From contig OX291543.1 in the NCBI GenBank assembly GCA_946406115.1, positions 312,501 through 376,500 on the forward strand: a stretch of 64,000 nucleotides of DNA, given 5' to 3'. Below the pieces are notes generated by a model. That model made no database searches. It was not told the DNA's origin and was given only the letters and a program-made list of their open reading frames with translations. The DNA is from Apoda limacodes. Lineage: Eukaryota; Arthropoda; Insecta; Lepidoptera; Limacodidae. Every line of letters starts with the position of its first letter. Position 1 is the stretch's first letter. This document shows positions 51,625-62,149 of the stretch, piece by piece. A program made the position numbers and the translations under genes.

Positions 51625-52790
51625 ATGGAGTTAAGTGAACTGATTGCTGCGCGAAGCTACGCAAAAGGTACGATTACACTTTCGTACAGCTTCGTGGCCA
51701 ACAAACAAGATGTAGCCATTTCGCAAACTGAAACACTTTTAGCTAAAAAACTAAACTTTACATCATCAATTCAGAGTCATTTTCACAATGCGAGTCCTAT
51801 ACTATAAAAATTTTGACCATCGATAGCAACGACAAGGAAAATGTCGCGGAAATTGAAAATAAATATTATTTCATTATGACGATGCTCAATGTGGAGCTAA
51901 AAAGTCGCGACAATGGCAAGCAGCAATCAGACACTCCAACTCAAGTTTCAAAAGTTAGATTGCCTCCTATTGACGTTCCTTCATTCAGTGGTAAGTTTAA
52001 AGATTATCTGCCTTCAATTAATTTATTCAACTCTGTCATTAATGACAACACATCAATAGACTTGGTACAAAAATTGAATTATTTAAGATCATACTTAAAA
52101 GACGAGCCACTTGACTTAGTCAAGAACTTGCCTTAAAGGCGTCTGAAAGTTATAACAAGGCTCTTAGAAATACTTAATGACCGATTTAATAATAAATTGC
52201 GCATTATAAACGAGCATATCAGAACAATATTAGATTTAAAACCAATAACAAAGTCTACAGCTAGTACTTTAAGAGATTTCGTTTCCAGTATTAAACAGGA
52301 ACTTGCGGCATTATCAAATCTTGAACCTAATGTCAGAACTTGGGATGCTATGAAGTTATGTGTTCTTTCCCGTAAATTAGATGTTTACGCTTCTCGGGCA
52401 TACCAGCTAGAAAGGGATACAGAAGCCGAGCCAACTTTAAAGGACTTTCTGTGCTTTCTTGAGAAGAGGGCGCTAGCACTGAAGAATGCTGAGCCAGGTC
52501 AAGGTATATTTCGCCAATCGCCCAGGGAGTGGAAGGACCAACGTACAGTTAATCCTGGAAAACTAGTTGCCAACGCTGCAACACAGGAACCTTCCTGCGT
52601 GTACTGTTAGTCCAATCACAAATTATATTTATGTCACAGCTTCAAATTATTACCTGCAGCTTAACGGGTACAGTTTGCAATAGACAATAAATTGTGCAAC
52701 ATTTGTTTAGGTCCACACACACGGAATTGTAAATATCATTTTCGTTGCACGGATTGTAAAAAGTCACATCATACTCAGCTTCATTGCAAT
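51625..52790 (+). pseudogene. BEL/Pao gag (DUF1759-type) with zinc knuckle
   Basis: Starts at the ATG at 51,625. After a stop at 51,807 it continues in another frame with KVRLPPIDVPSFSGKFKDYL, LVQKLNYLRSYLKDEPLDLV, then SIKQELAALSNLEPNVRTWD and LCVLSRKLDVYASRAYQLER, the pattern of BEL/Pao capsid (DUF1759) regions. A Cys-rich end follows (CVYC, then CNICLGPHTRNCKYHFRC and CTDCKKSHHTQLHC). Roughly 400 codons, four breaks. Confidence 0.85.
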
Positions 52791-52849
52791 GCAAACAAGA
52801 AGAATGATCAAGCCATCGTATCTCCTGCTTCTTTGGCAGCAAATAGCAA

Positions 52850-53447
52850 CATCTACAATGATGTCCTTTTACCCACAGCAAAGGTAAAATTGTTCGATCA
52901 AGGTGGGTCAGCCATGTATTTAAGGCATTACTCGACAGTGGGTCTCAGCTGTCTTTTATTTCAGAAAAGGCCGTCCAGCTGCTTAATCTTAAGACCTCCT
53001 ATAGTAATATTAATATAGTGGGCATCACAAATACCAAAGCAAATGCCAAGCGCTGCTTTCCTATTGAAATCCACTCAGTGACAAGCCCCTTTAAAGTGTC
53101 AGCCACCTGTCATGTGGTTGAACAAATTACTTGTCAACTGCCACAAAAAAATTGATTTATCAGCCTTAAAAATCCCTAAAAATATGCAGCTAGCTGATGA
53201 CAACTTTAGCATAACTAACAAAATTGACTTGCTTATGGGTACTGATGTGTTCTTTCAGGTCCTTCTGCCAACGGAGTTGCCAAGCCTTCAGCCAGTGACA
53301 CCGCTTGAAAGGCAGTGGCAACCTGCAGCTACTGACCTTGCCACCCAGCAGCCATGTTTCATAAACACACATTTTGGGCACATTATAGGAGGGACACTGC
53401 CAAGGTCAACTTCAAGCAAATTATGTAACAAGGTAGTTATAAAATGA
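52850..53447 (+). pseudogene. BEL/Pao aspartic protease region
   Basis: Near 52,925 a frame reads ALLDSGSQLSF, the active site Asp-Ser-Gly, with SEKAVQLLNL after it. ORF 53,112-53,447 then has KKIDLSALKIPKNMQLADDN and IDLLMGTDVFFQVLLP and ends FINTHFGHIIGGTLP, the typical protease C-terminal part. Frame changes at ~52,920 and ~53,015. Confidence 0.82.
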
Positions 53448-54250
53448 GTGTGTGAGTCAGAGGTAAGCGACAGTATAGCTAAATTATGGGAAACTGAAAA
53501 AGTTCCGCAAATTTATAATGAAAATACTTCAGAGCAAGAACTCTGTGAAAATATTTTCCGGAATGCTGTCCAGTTGAAAATTACCCCAAGAGGAAGTCAA
53601 TAATGCTTTAGGAGATTCCTTTTATTTTGCCCTTAAGCGATTTCTGTATTTAGAGAAAAAACTTTAAACCATGGTCATTATGTAGATATAAAAAAATATA
53701 ATTTAAATAAGGATGCCCCATCACGCAGTTCTTAAGCCCGATAGCAAAACAACTAAACTGCGCACAGTGTTTGATGCTTCTATGTAAACCAACAAAAAGA
53801 TTTCACTCAATGATCTCCTTTTAAATGGACCAATAGTCCAAAGAGACCTATTTCGACATATTGTTGCTTTTCCGATTTGGAACATTTAATTTTACCACCG
53901 ATATAAAACAAATTTTCCGAAATATTCGTCTCAGTCCTCAATTCACTTCCCTACAGAACCTTCTTTGGAGAGATAATCCAGATGAGCCTATCAAATGCAT
54001 CAGATTAGATACGGTTACATACGGCCTTAAAAGTTCAAGTTATTTAGCTACACACTGCCTAAAAGAATTCTCACTTCAAAATAAAAACAATTTACCATTA
54101 GCTTCCAATTGATAACCACACATACGTGGATGATATACTCTATGCAGATAACGATTTAAATACTGTTCTACATGCAAAAGCACAGCTTCAACAACTTTTA
54201 AAGATGGGAAGCTTTCACCTACACAAATGGTCATCACAGTAGGGTGTTAG
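53448..54250 (+). pseudogene. BEL/Pao reverse transcriptase, heavily broken
   Basis: Motifs appear in successive frames: TKLRTVFDAS, DLFRHIVAFRFGTFNF-like text spread over frames at 53,840-53,890, then TDIKQIFRNIRLSP, VTYGLKSSSYLATHCLKEF and the catalytic YVDDILYADN at ~54,128. Several stops. Confidence 0.82.
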
Positions 54251-54265
54251 CAGACATTCATTTCA

Positions 54266-55417
54266 TTGAATTTTGATGATTTAGAGCTTGAAAAAGATAA
54301 TTGTAGTTTAAAAACATTAGGATTGCAGTTAGGTATAAAAGAAAATAAATTTAAGATTGCGTGTCCAGAACTCTTTGATAACAGAAAATGCACTAAAAGA
54401 GATATTTTGGCATATATAGGTAAATTTTATGACCATTTAGGACTTGTGAGTCCTATCATTGTTCAAGCAAAAGCGATAATGCAGAAATTATGGGTATCCA
54501 AAACAGACTGGAGCTCCTCACTTGAAGAAAGTATCAGGAAAGAATGGCTTGATTTTTCTTCTAGTTTGGCAAAGATGGAACCAATTCTTTTAAACCAAAA
54601 CATTTCTGCCCTTGACTCTGATTCACTACAACTCATAGGTTTCTCTGACGCCTCTAGCTCTACAGCATATGGTTGCTGCATTTACCTTCGGGTGACTCAT
54701 CCATCAGGTAAAGTTGATATGCACTTACTCTGTTCGAAATCACGCATTTGTCCGCTACAAAAAAAAAAAAATATCAGTACCACGTTTAGAGTTGAATGCT
54801 ACTTTACTCCTTTCCATCCTGATCTCTAAAGTTTTCGCAACACTCAAATTAAAACTAAACATATGTGGAGTTTACTTTTTACTGATTCACAAATTGTTCT
54901 TGTCTGGCTTCATACTGAACCAATAAAATTAATGGCATATGTGGCGAACAGAGTAAAGGCTATATCGTCCAACACCTCTAACTGTCATTGGCTTTATGTC
55001 AACACTAGGCACAACCCTGCTAATTACATAAGCAAAGGGGTGAGCCCACAGGAACTAAGCGCTTGCAATATGTGGTGGCACGGGCCCACATTTTTGCATG
55101 ATAGTGAGTACAAGTATGATTTTTCTCTATTTACACCTGCAGAGCTACCCGAGACTAGAGCTGGCTCAACGTTCTCCAGTAATCAGGCATTGGTAGGTAA
55201 TCATAATTATCTTTTTGAAAATTTACATAGATATTCTAGCATCCACAAGATGACACGGGATCTAGCTTACATTTTAAGATTTGTTTATAAATTAAAAGGA
55301 AACAAAGTTTCGCACAAATTTATTTCAAGTGCAGAATTGAATAATGCTCTAATATTACTCATAAATGAACAGACATTGTATTTTCAAGAGGAAATGGAAA
55401 AAGTAATAAGTGTATAA
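54266..55417 (+). pseudogene. BEL/Pao connection and RNase H domain
   Basis: ORF 54,266-54,829 contains CTKRDILAYIGKFYDHLGLV (thumb/connection) and LIGFSDASSSTAYGCCIYLR with the first RNase H Asp. ORF 54,714-54,926 has SVPRLELNATLLLS (catalytic Glu). ORF 54,863-55,417 has LFTDSQIVLVWLHTEPIKL (Asp), NTRHNPANYISKGVSPQEL and WWHGPTFLHDSEYKY. Frame changes at ~54,770 and ~54,870. Confidence 0.88.
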
Positions 55418-55470
55418 AAGGTGCTTTACAAAGTTTGTATCCTTTCATAGACCATATGGGAGTGTTACGA

Positions 55471-55610
55471 GTAGGTGGGTAGGTAGATTGGTAGGTAGGT
55501 GGGTAGGTAGATTGGTAGGTAGGTGGGTAGGTAGATTGGTAGGTAGGTGGGTAGGTAGATTGGTAGGTAGGTGGGTAGGTAGATTGGTAGGTAGGTGGGT
55601 AGGTAGATTG
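55471..55610. repeat. 24-bp tandem repeat, ~5.8 copies, within pol
   Basis: Unit gtaggtgggtaggtagattg plus gtag repeats every 24 bp, with a gtag sub-period of 4. It is inserted between RNase H and integrase coding parts; both strands are open only because 24 is a multiple of three. Confidence 0.97.
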
Positions 55611-56578
55611 CATAACTCAAGACATTCAATTCTCTCAAAAGCACCAAGTAATTTTACCTCAGGAATCTGACGTAACTAAATGTATAATTATTAGTGAACA
55701 TAAACGGCTCCTCCATGCAGGACCTATACTTCTTTTGTCTAACTTAAACCAAAAATATTGAATTACCAATGGTTTACAATATGTAAAAAAAATTATATAT
55801 AAATGTAAAACATGTTTCAGACAAAAGGCTAATGCCTCGAAACAGTAAATCGGTTCTCCGCCGGCCGGAAGGGAGACTGCTATGAGCCGTCCTTTCGAAA
55901 AGGTAGGCGTAGATTTCACTGGGCCGTAAATGTAAAGCTATCACGCGTGAGACGTTCACTCTCTGGCAAGGGTTATATTTGTTTCTTCGTGTGCTTTGCC
56001 ACCAAGGCATTGCATTAAGAGTTAGACTGTGGGAGGCTGCGGTTAAGAGTACAAAGTACCACTTAAAAAGAGTTTTGCAAAGTCAATTGTTAACATATGA
56101 ATAAATCAATACCTTACTTGTAGAAATAGAAGGTGTTCTTAATTCCAGACCTTTGATTCCATTGTCTTCATCTGATATTAATGACTATAGCTATCTAACG
56201 CCAGGCCATTTTTTGATTGGAAACGCTTTAACTATGTATCCAGAGAAAGAATTGTCTAATATTCCCCAGTATAGACTAAAGTTTTGGTAGATATGTACAC
56301 AGATGAAACAGACATTTTGGAAAATGTGGTATAAAAATTACCTCAATGTATTGCAAAATAGACCTAAGTGGCTAAGTGTCACACCCAATGTTAAAGTAGG
56401 GTCCCTGGTAATATTGCGTGAAGATAATGTTGCTCCTATGTTTTTGCCAATGGCTAGGGTCACAAACATCTTTCCAGGTCATGATGGACATGTTAGGGCA
56501 GTAGAAGTAAAAACACCTAACAAAAATACGCATGTTCATTCAATATTAAAGATATCCGTCCTGCCCCTAGATGATTAG
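55611..56578 (+). pseudogene. BEL/Pao integrase
   Basis: A zinc-binding part is seen as IIISEHKRLLHAGPILLLSN and YKCKTCFRQKANA. The core is largely damaged around 55,880-56,040; EGVLNSRPLIPLSSSDIND and TPGHFLIGNALTMYPEKE are visible near 56,130-56,250 (catalytic Glu region). ORF 56,303-56,578 is the C-terminal domain: NRPKWLSVTPNVKVGSLVIL, PMARVTNIFPGHDGHVRAVE. Multiple frame changes. Confidence 0.88.
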
Positions 56579-57011
56579 TATTCAAACAAGCTATCTAGTG
56601 TATATGCACTTGTACACTAAGCGTACCTATATATAACAATTAAGTCTTTTTACTATAGCACTATGTATAAAAATTTAGTCTTTTTTGTTCCTTTTTATTT
56701 GTTAAGTGTTTTAAAGACATAATTTGTCTAAACATACCTACTCTACTAGTAGTATTTATCTTAATTTCACTAGTGTTTAGCGCTTAGTCAAATAGTAAAT
56801 TAAGTATAGATAGTAAGTATGTCATTGATTACCTAACTGTGCATTTACTGGCCTACTGGCTTTTGATTTAAAACAACTCTAGCTGTTATGTAAAAATTCC
56901 TGTGTTAGCATACCACATAGAGTAAAGTTCGGATAGGTAATATTGTAATCAAGTTCGTCTTCTAGGTTAGAAATTTAGAAATTTTTAAAGATTTCTTGTA
57001 AGGCCGCAGCA
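56579..57011. other. BEL/Pao 3' untranslated region
   Basis: AT-rich, no ORF. No obvious polypurine tract directly before the 3' LTR. Confidence 0.5.
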
Positions 57012-57206
57012 TGTTGGCAGCACTAACATTAAATTAAAAGAATAAAATAATAATAAAATTAAAAAAAACTACTTCCTTTTTAACCACAAAACAGTTTGCA
57101 GTTTATATGCAGACTGTTTGTTAAGGAATCAATAAAAGTGTTTGCATCAAACCTATTACCAGCGTTTAGTTATAAATACAGTCCACTACAACTGCAATCT
57201 CCTTCA
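57012..57206 (+). repeat. BEL/Pao 3' LTR
   Basis: 195 bp, tgttggcagcactaacatta ... caatctccttca; longer than the 5' LTR mainly by an AT-rich insertion near 57,045 and extra bases near 57,100. Confidence 0.92.
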
Positions 57207-57211
57207 GCAAG

Positions 57212-59175
57212 TGTTAAGATGTATTATCTGGTCTTGGACTAGAATATGGGGTACAAGATATTACGAGGGAAGCCATTTCTGGCGGAAGGCTGATGACGTC
57301 GTGCATCGACCATGTATACGTGCGAAGTGAAAGGGCAAGTGAACTTTATGCATAAACACTAACTAGCAAACTTGCCGATCATTACGTAAACGGTCCATCT
57401 TTGCTTATAGATAAGTGAGTAGGGTGTCTAGGCGTTTCTAAGGCAATTTATAATAATGCTATGATAAATGAAAAGTTGTGTAAAGTAGAATGGAAAAAAA
57501 TATTAGAAGTAGGAAATCCTATCTTAATATATATAAATCTCGTGTCACAATGTTTGTCCTCAATGGACTCCTAAACTACTGAACCGATTTTGATCAAACT
57601 TCGTAAATATCTGTTATTTGATCCAACTTAAAAGATAGGATAGTTTTTATCTCGATATGTCAAGTGCGAGCCGGACTCGGGCACTATAGGTAAAAACCAA
57701 CTTTCGCCGGGTACAGAGGGACGGCAGCGGAACAACGTTCGCCGGGACAGCTAGTTGATCTATATGATAAAATTCTTGCAATTTTTGGCGATATTTATAA
57801 CACATCCAAAATAAGACTATAAAGAAAAAAGCGAAACACATGGATGGGTAAACAAACAATGAAAAGATATGATGAAACACAGAGATATCCTTTACAGAAA
57901 ATGAAAAAATTACCGGGAAACAGCATACAATTAGAATACACCAAACACAGAAATAAAACACAAAAGTTAATAAATAACGCCCGAAATTCAAATCGAAAAA
58001 ATGTTCTTAAAAGTTGCAATGGAGACATGCGGAAGATATGATCTAATATAAACTGCTGGCTAGGTAAAAATAAAGCAACAGTTGACAGTGTTATGAAAAA
58101 AAAGGTTAATGTATACAGTCAGTGTGCGATAATTTTTGCGATACAATAACAGAAAAAGTAGAAAGTATAAACATAAAGGAAATCAAAATTTCCTGAACAA
58201 ACAATCCTATGTGACAGAAAAAAATGTTAGTTTTATGTTTAAACCAGTCACTCCTAATGACGTATTGAATGTCATAGAAAAATTAGACTGCAGCAAGTCG
58301 CCAGGATCGGATGGTATCAGAGTAAAAACCATCAAGTTCATAAAAGATCAAATAAGTCCGGTTCTTGCATATTTTATTAACACCTGTATTAAAAGAGGCG
58401 TATATCTAAATGAATTAAAAATTCCAGCAATCAGACCGATATTTTAACATGGTGATCACGAAGAGTACACTAACTATAGACCAATAGCCATATTAAACAC
58501 CATTAACAATATAGTTGAAAAAATTATAGTAACTCAATTAGTCCAGTTTCTAGAGACAAACAATATGTTGGTAAATGTACAGCATGGGTTAAGACCATTT
58601 AAAAGTACAGCAACCGCTTTAGAAAACTTTACAGATGATATCAATAACTATCTCAATAAAAAACACATTGTTGCGGCTATATTTATAGATTTCAAAAAAG
58701 CATTCGATACCATTGATCATGCCGGCTTTTTGCAGGCTATGACGGAATGTGTAATTAGAGGAATAAATGGTTCAGTATATACTTAGAAAATAGGACATTA
58801 AAAGTTAGCATATTATTATGCGGCAAACAAAGCAGAGAAGGAAAGGTTAAATATGGTGTACCAACTGGTTCTGTTTTTGGGCCTATTGGATATATTACGC
58901 ATGTGAATAGTATGTGCAACGTGGTCAAAAATTGTAATATGTATATGTACGCGAATGACACATGCTTAATGTAAAGCAGTCTTCAAGAACTCTTCAAGAG
59001 GACTTCGCCAATATAATAAAATGGGCACATGATAATGGTATCATTATTAATATACATAAAACCAAAAATATGACATTATTAAAAATATTAAATCACTTCA
59101 ACAAAGGATTTTAAAACTATTTATTGATAAAAAGAAGAGAATTAAAGGGAAATTATGAAAAAATATTTAAAATTT
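57212..59175 (+). mobile_element. Jockey/CR1-like LINE, 3' part (endonuclease end and RT)
   Basis: Continues the LINE split at 50,836: DITREAISGGRLMTSCIDHV and SKLADHYV end the endonuclease. A linker follows (interrupted by a Helitron-like insert at 57,517). The RT has KLDCSKSPGSDGIRVKTIKF, NYRPIAILNTINNIVEKII, HGLRPFKSTATALENF, IFIDFKKAFDTIDHAGFL and GVPTGSVFGPIGY. In the catalytic box, MYANDTC, Asn replaces the first Asp of the usual YADD. Fragment ends near 59,175. Dead copy. Confidence 0.85.
57517..57754. mobile_element. Helitron-like non-autonomous element
   Basis: It starts with TC after an A (tcctatcttaatatatataa), has atctcgtgtcacaatgtttg and aactactgaaccgatttt, and ends gccgggacagctag followed by T. 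The 5' TC, 3' CTAG and A/T junction fit Helitrons. It splits LINE codons that otherwise continue (KILEVGN and LYDKILAIFGD). Confidence 0.7.
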
Positions 59176-59629
59176 GTAAGATCCTACCGGTGAAAAAAAA
59201 CTAAAATTATGATGTATAAATATGTAATTTAGTAACATATTATTACAGATTATAATGTACTAGTACCTAAATTGTTAGTAAATTTTAATGCTTTCATTAT
59301 TACTATCTTGAATTAAATTAGATATAACTAATAATATTTGTAAACAAGCTTTTAATACCTAATTCATGACTATTGATAATATTTATCCTATAAGTTAAAT
59401 TAAATTTAAACGAGAACTGCTGCCGACAAATTGTTTAAACAGTTTGGCAAATAATAATACATGTATGGTCAGTTGCAAAACTGCATATAGAATTTCAAAA
59501 CAAAATAGTATGGCAAAGCGTAGTCACTCACACACTTAAAGAAATAAAGTAAAATGTCTTGTAGAACCTGAGTAATATTAGTTTCATTTAATATTGTATA
59601 TAATAATTTCATTAAGAAAAATTATCGTA
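59176..59629. other. No gene seen
   Basis: AT-rich spacer after the LINE; nothing supportable. Confidence 0.35.
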
Positions 59630-59705
59630 TCCGTAGCCTAGTGGATAGACGTATCAGATCGTAATACGTGTACTCAGTGCAATGCAGGTTGTGGATTGGA
59701 ATCTC
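59630..59705 (+). repeat. tRNA-derived SINE-like head
   Basis: ccgtagcctagtggatagac resembles an A box, and gcaggttgtggattggaatc lies where a B box would be but is degenerate. Stem pairing is poor, so not a functional tRNA gene. Confidence 0.4.
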
Positions 59706-59795
59706 ACCTTATGCCTTTCTTTTTGTTTTTGTTACATTTTACGAATTATGAATATATTGTTCAGTTAAACAGCTTAGACCAATTTTCTAATAGCT

Positions 59796-59945
59796 ATCAA
59801 GTTAGATGCGGACACTACGTGGGTAGACATTTTATTTTTTTCGTTGCCGATTTGTTTCTGGGGGAGCTTGTGCTGACAAGGTTGTTTAATGTTTTTATTT
59901 AGCTATTAAGTTAGATGCGGTCCGTACATAGGTAGCCATTTGTCG
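59796..59945. repeat. Imperfect ~40-bp direct repeat, 106-bp spacing
   Basis: gttagatgcggacactacgt (from ~59,801) and gttagatgcggtccgtacat (from ~59,909) continue with gggtagacatttt and aggtagccatttgt. They may be subterminal repeats of the transposon whose ORF starts at 59,981. Confidence 0.65.
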
Positions 59946-59980
59946 TTGTGTTTTTATTAAATTTCTTTGCTGAAAATAAT

Positions 59981-60079
59981 ATGCAGGCCAATATTAATAT
60001 TCAAGAGAGGATGCGTATTATAGAGCTATATAATATGGGTCACAATATATCTCAAATTTGCAATGAGACTGGTTTTACC
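59981..60079 (+). pseudogene. Transposase N-terminal exon (helix-turn-helix)
   Basis: ATG at 59,981: MQANINIQERMRIIELYNMG followed by HNISQICNETGFT, a helix-turn-helix like those of Tc1/mariner-related transposases. The frame is cut by a consensus donor (gtaagt) at 60,080, so this could be a first exon. The expected acceptor and second exon were not found in the next kilobase. Confidence 0.45.
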
Positions 60080-60202
60080 GTAAGTATTTTGTTTGATGTT
60101 AATGTTATAAAAATTTTTTTAATACCGCACTTTATTTCATCTCCAAAAAATAATATATTGCTTCTTTTAAAAAAAATTATTGTTGTATTTCGAGGAGTGT
60201 AA

Positions 60203-61320
60203 AATGGTTCTGGTGTGTTCGGAATGCATTTTTTGTTTGTTTTGTTTTCCTTTTCGCAGATATTTAAATATTTGTTAGATTTTCACTTCATTGACAATTG
60301 TTAATAAGCTAAGTAGTTCAGTTTGTGTTGATGTATGAGTAATTTCTGATTCTACACTGCTGTTATAACTCTGCATCTGAGGTGAGTCACTAGGCTTTGT
60401 TGTTGTAGTTAGGATATCATTTATACTAATTTGTTTATATAATCTTGTATGGATTTTCACAAGATATATTTAGTAGACTTTGTAAGGACAAGTCCAGAAT
60501 AACTAATATTTCGGTTATGAATCGGGTTATGAAGAATAAACTTGCTGTGAATTATTTTAACTATGTGATACTGTCCGTTATATTCAGTCTGTAGTACTGT
60601 AATAATCAGTAGTATAAAAAAAACTGTCTGTTTTCACTTATTTAGGTTCTCACTTTCACTTCCACAGAACTATTAATATATTCAAAGCACGATATAACTA
60701 TTTTCTTTAAGTAAATTCATCAATATTTATTTTAAAAAAAGGTTTTTTAAATACAGAGTCAACTACTTGTGCCTGTACCCAGTGTTGCCACTAATATTTT
60801 TTCTCATTTACTGATATGACACTCAGGGTATTCCTGAAGGAAAACCTGACACTATTACCAATATATCTACTACTCTTCAGTGCTTTCACGTTGTCACGAC
60901 GTTTAATTTTTCCTGTATCACTATTTATCACATTTCATTTGGCCTCTATTTTATTTTATCAGAATTTTTAATTTTATTACTTAAATGTATTGATTTGGCA
61001 ACCCGTGCAGGTACTTCGACTTCGGTGTATTCCTACAGTAGTCTAGTCCTTGAATTTTATTTTATCGTTTGGCTTAAGAGTTTTTACTTTAAACACTTAC
61101 TTGAAATAAAAAAAAAAATTATGAAGATTATTAGCAATGCATGCATGAAATGTAAGAATGGAATTTTCTTTTCAATATTTGCTTTAAAATTGTCTAACAG
61201 AAATAAATTCAAGGTGCGCCATAGTTATGTTTTACTGAAGCCTATTTTTCTCCCAGAAAGATTCACCGGGGGTGAAAATAATGAACGGGATGTTTTATCG
61301 AAATGGTAACGGAAAGGTGA
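60203..61320. other. AT-rich, no gene recognised
   Basis: Frames of 60-100 codons exist but have no family likeness; the one at 60,995-61,309 ends in low-complexity text. Confidence 0.35.
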
Positions 61321-61325
61321 AAAAA

Positions 61326-62000
61326 TGGCAGATCTTCAAAATGGCGGATTGCAACATATCCGCCCATACAAAAAGCCCAAGGTAAGAAATCATTTCTTAT
61401 TGTATCTGAGGCAGATATACAATTAGCTAACCATATTTTTAAGTTTCAAGTTCAAGGGACCAAACTTATCAATCGCAACTGGATCACGCTTCTTCGGTGG
61501 TTACGTTGGTAAAGGAAAAGAAGATTTTTTTTAAAAGAATATAACAAAATGGATCTCAGTGATAGAAAAGTTAACACAAGTCTGCAAAGATTCACCTCAG
61601 GCTGCTAATACGGCCCTCACAAAAGCAGTCCAATTTCAATGATCATTCTTGCTAAGAGTTTTCAATAATGTCAATGAATATTTTAAACCATTAACACACA
61701 CAATACACAAAAATTTCTTGCCGACCTTGTTTGGAAGAGATGTTACACTAATTGAACCAAAATTATTTTCGTTACCTATCAACAAAGGTGGTTTAGCAAT
61801 ATCTGATCCTTTTTAACATGATTAGTTTAAACTATGTAACATCCAAATTGTAATTCTTTCATCTGCTCTAAAAGAGAAAAAACATTTAGACCTACATCTA
61901 CATCACAAATCCTTGAGGGATGCACGTAAAATAAGCTACAAGGAGAAAGGCACCCTTGATGACAAACTTCTTGAAACTATTCTTGCCAAACTGTAACCTA
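61326..62000 (+). pseudogene. Reverse-transcriptase-type C-terminal fragment of an unusual retroelement
   Basis: After MADLQNGGLQHIRPYKKPK at 61,326, shifting frames give GPNLSIATGSRFFGGYVGKG, VIEKLTQVCKDSPQAANTAL and TKAVQFQ. Next come NNVNEYFKPLTHTIHKNFL, TLFGRDVTLIEPKLFSLPIN, KGGLAISDPF and RDARKISYKEKGTLDDKLLE. The pattern (TGSR.LGG, SPQAA.TA..K..QF, LPx..GGL.I.DP) resembles the region after the RT domain in proteins described mainly from cnidarians and other invertebrates. No RT catalytic box precedes it here. The ATG at 61,326 may instead belong to a host leader exon (a gtaaga donor follows). Confidence 0.4.
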
Positions 62001-62149
62001 TTAATAAAAGAGCTATAGCTATATCTATTTCAAAAAAAATTGAAAACTAAATCATCTAACTGGCGTTCTGTTATACCAACTAGGAAATACCATTTTGATT
62101 TATAATTTTTTTTTTTTTTATATATTAATATTTATTTTGACATATGAAT

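Larger units (their letters stand above)
50832..57211 (+). mobile_element. BEL/Pao LTR retrotransposon with 5-bp target duplication
   Basis: The two LTRs (50,837-51,001 and 57,012-57,206) begin tgttggca and end ctccttca. The 5-bp gcaag flanks both sides (50,832-50,836 and 57,207-57,211). Between them lie gag, aspartic protease, RT, RNase H and integrase in BEL/Pao order, all with stops and frameshifts. The LTRs differ by several substitutions and an ~30-bp indel, so the insertion is old. It sits within the endonuclease region of a LINE. Confidence 0.93.

Noticed and set aside
55359..55670. Frames on both strands rich in Pro-Thr-Tyr or Val-Gly-Arg repeats
   Set aside because: Pure translation of the 24-bp tandem array; no protein family.
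59630..59705. Functional tRNA gene
   Set aside because: Box-like motifs are present but the B box is degenerate and stems do not pair; better explained as a SINE head. The same applies to 40,350-40,440.
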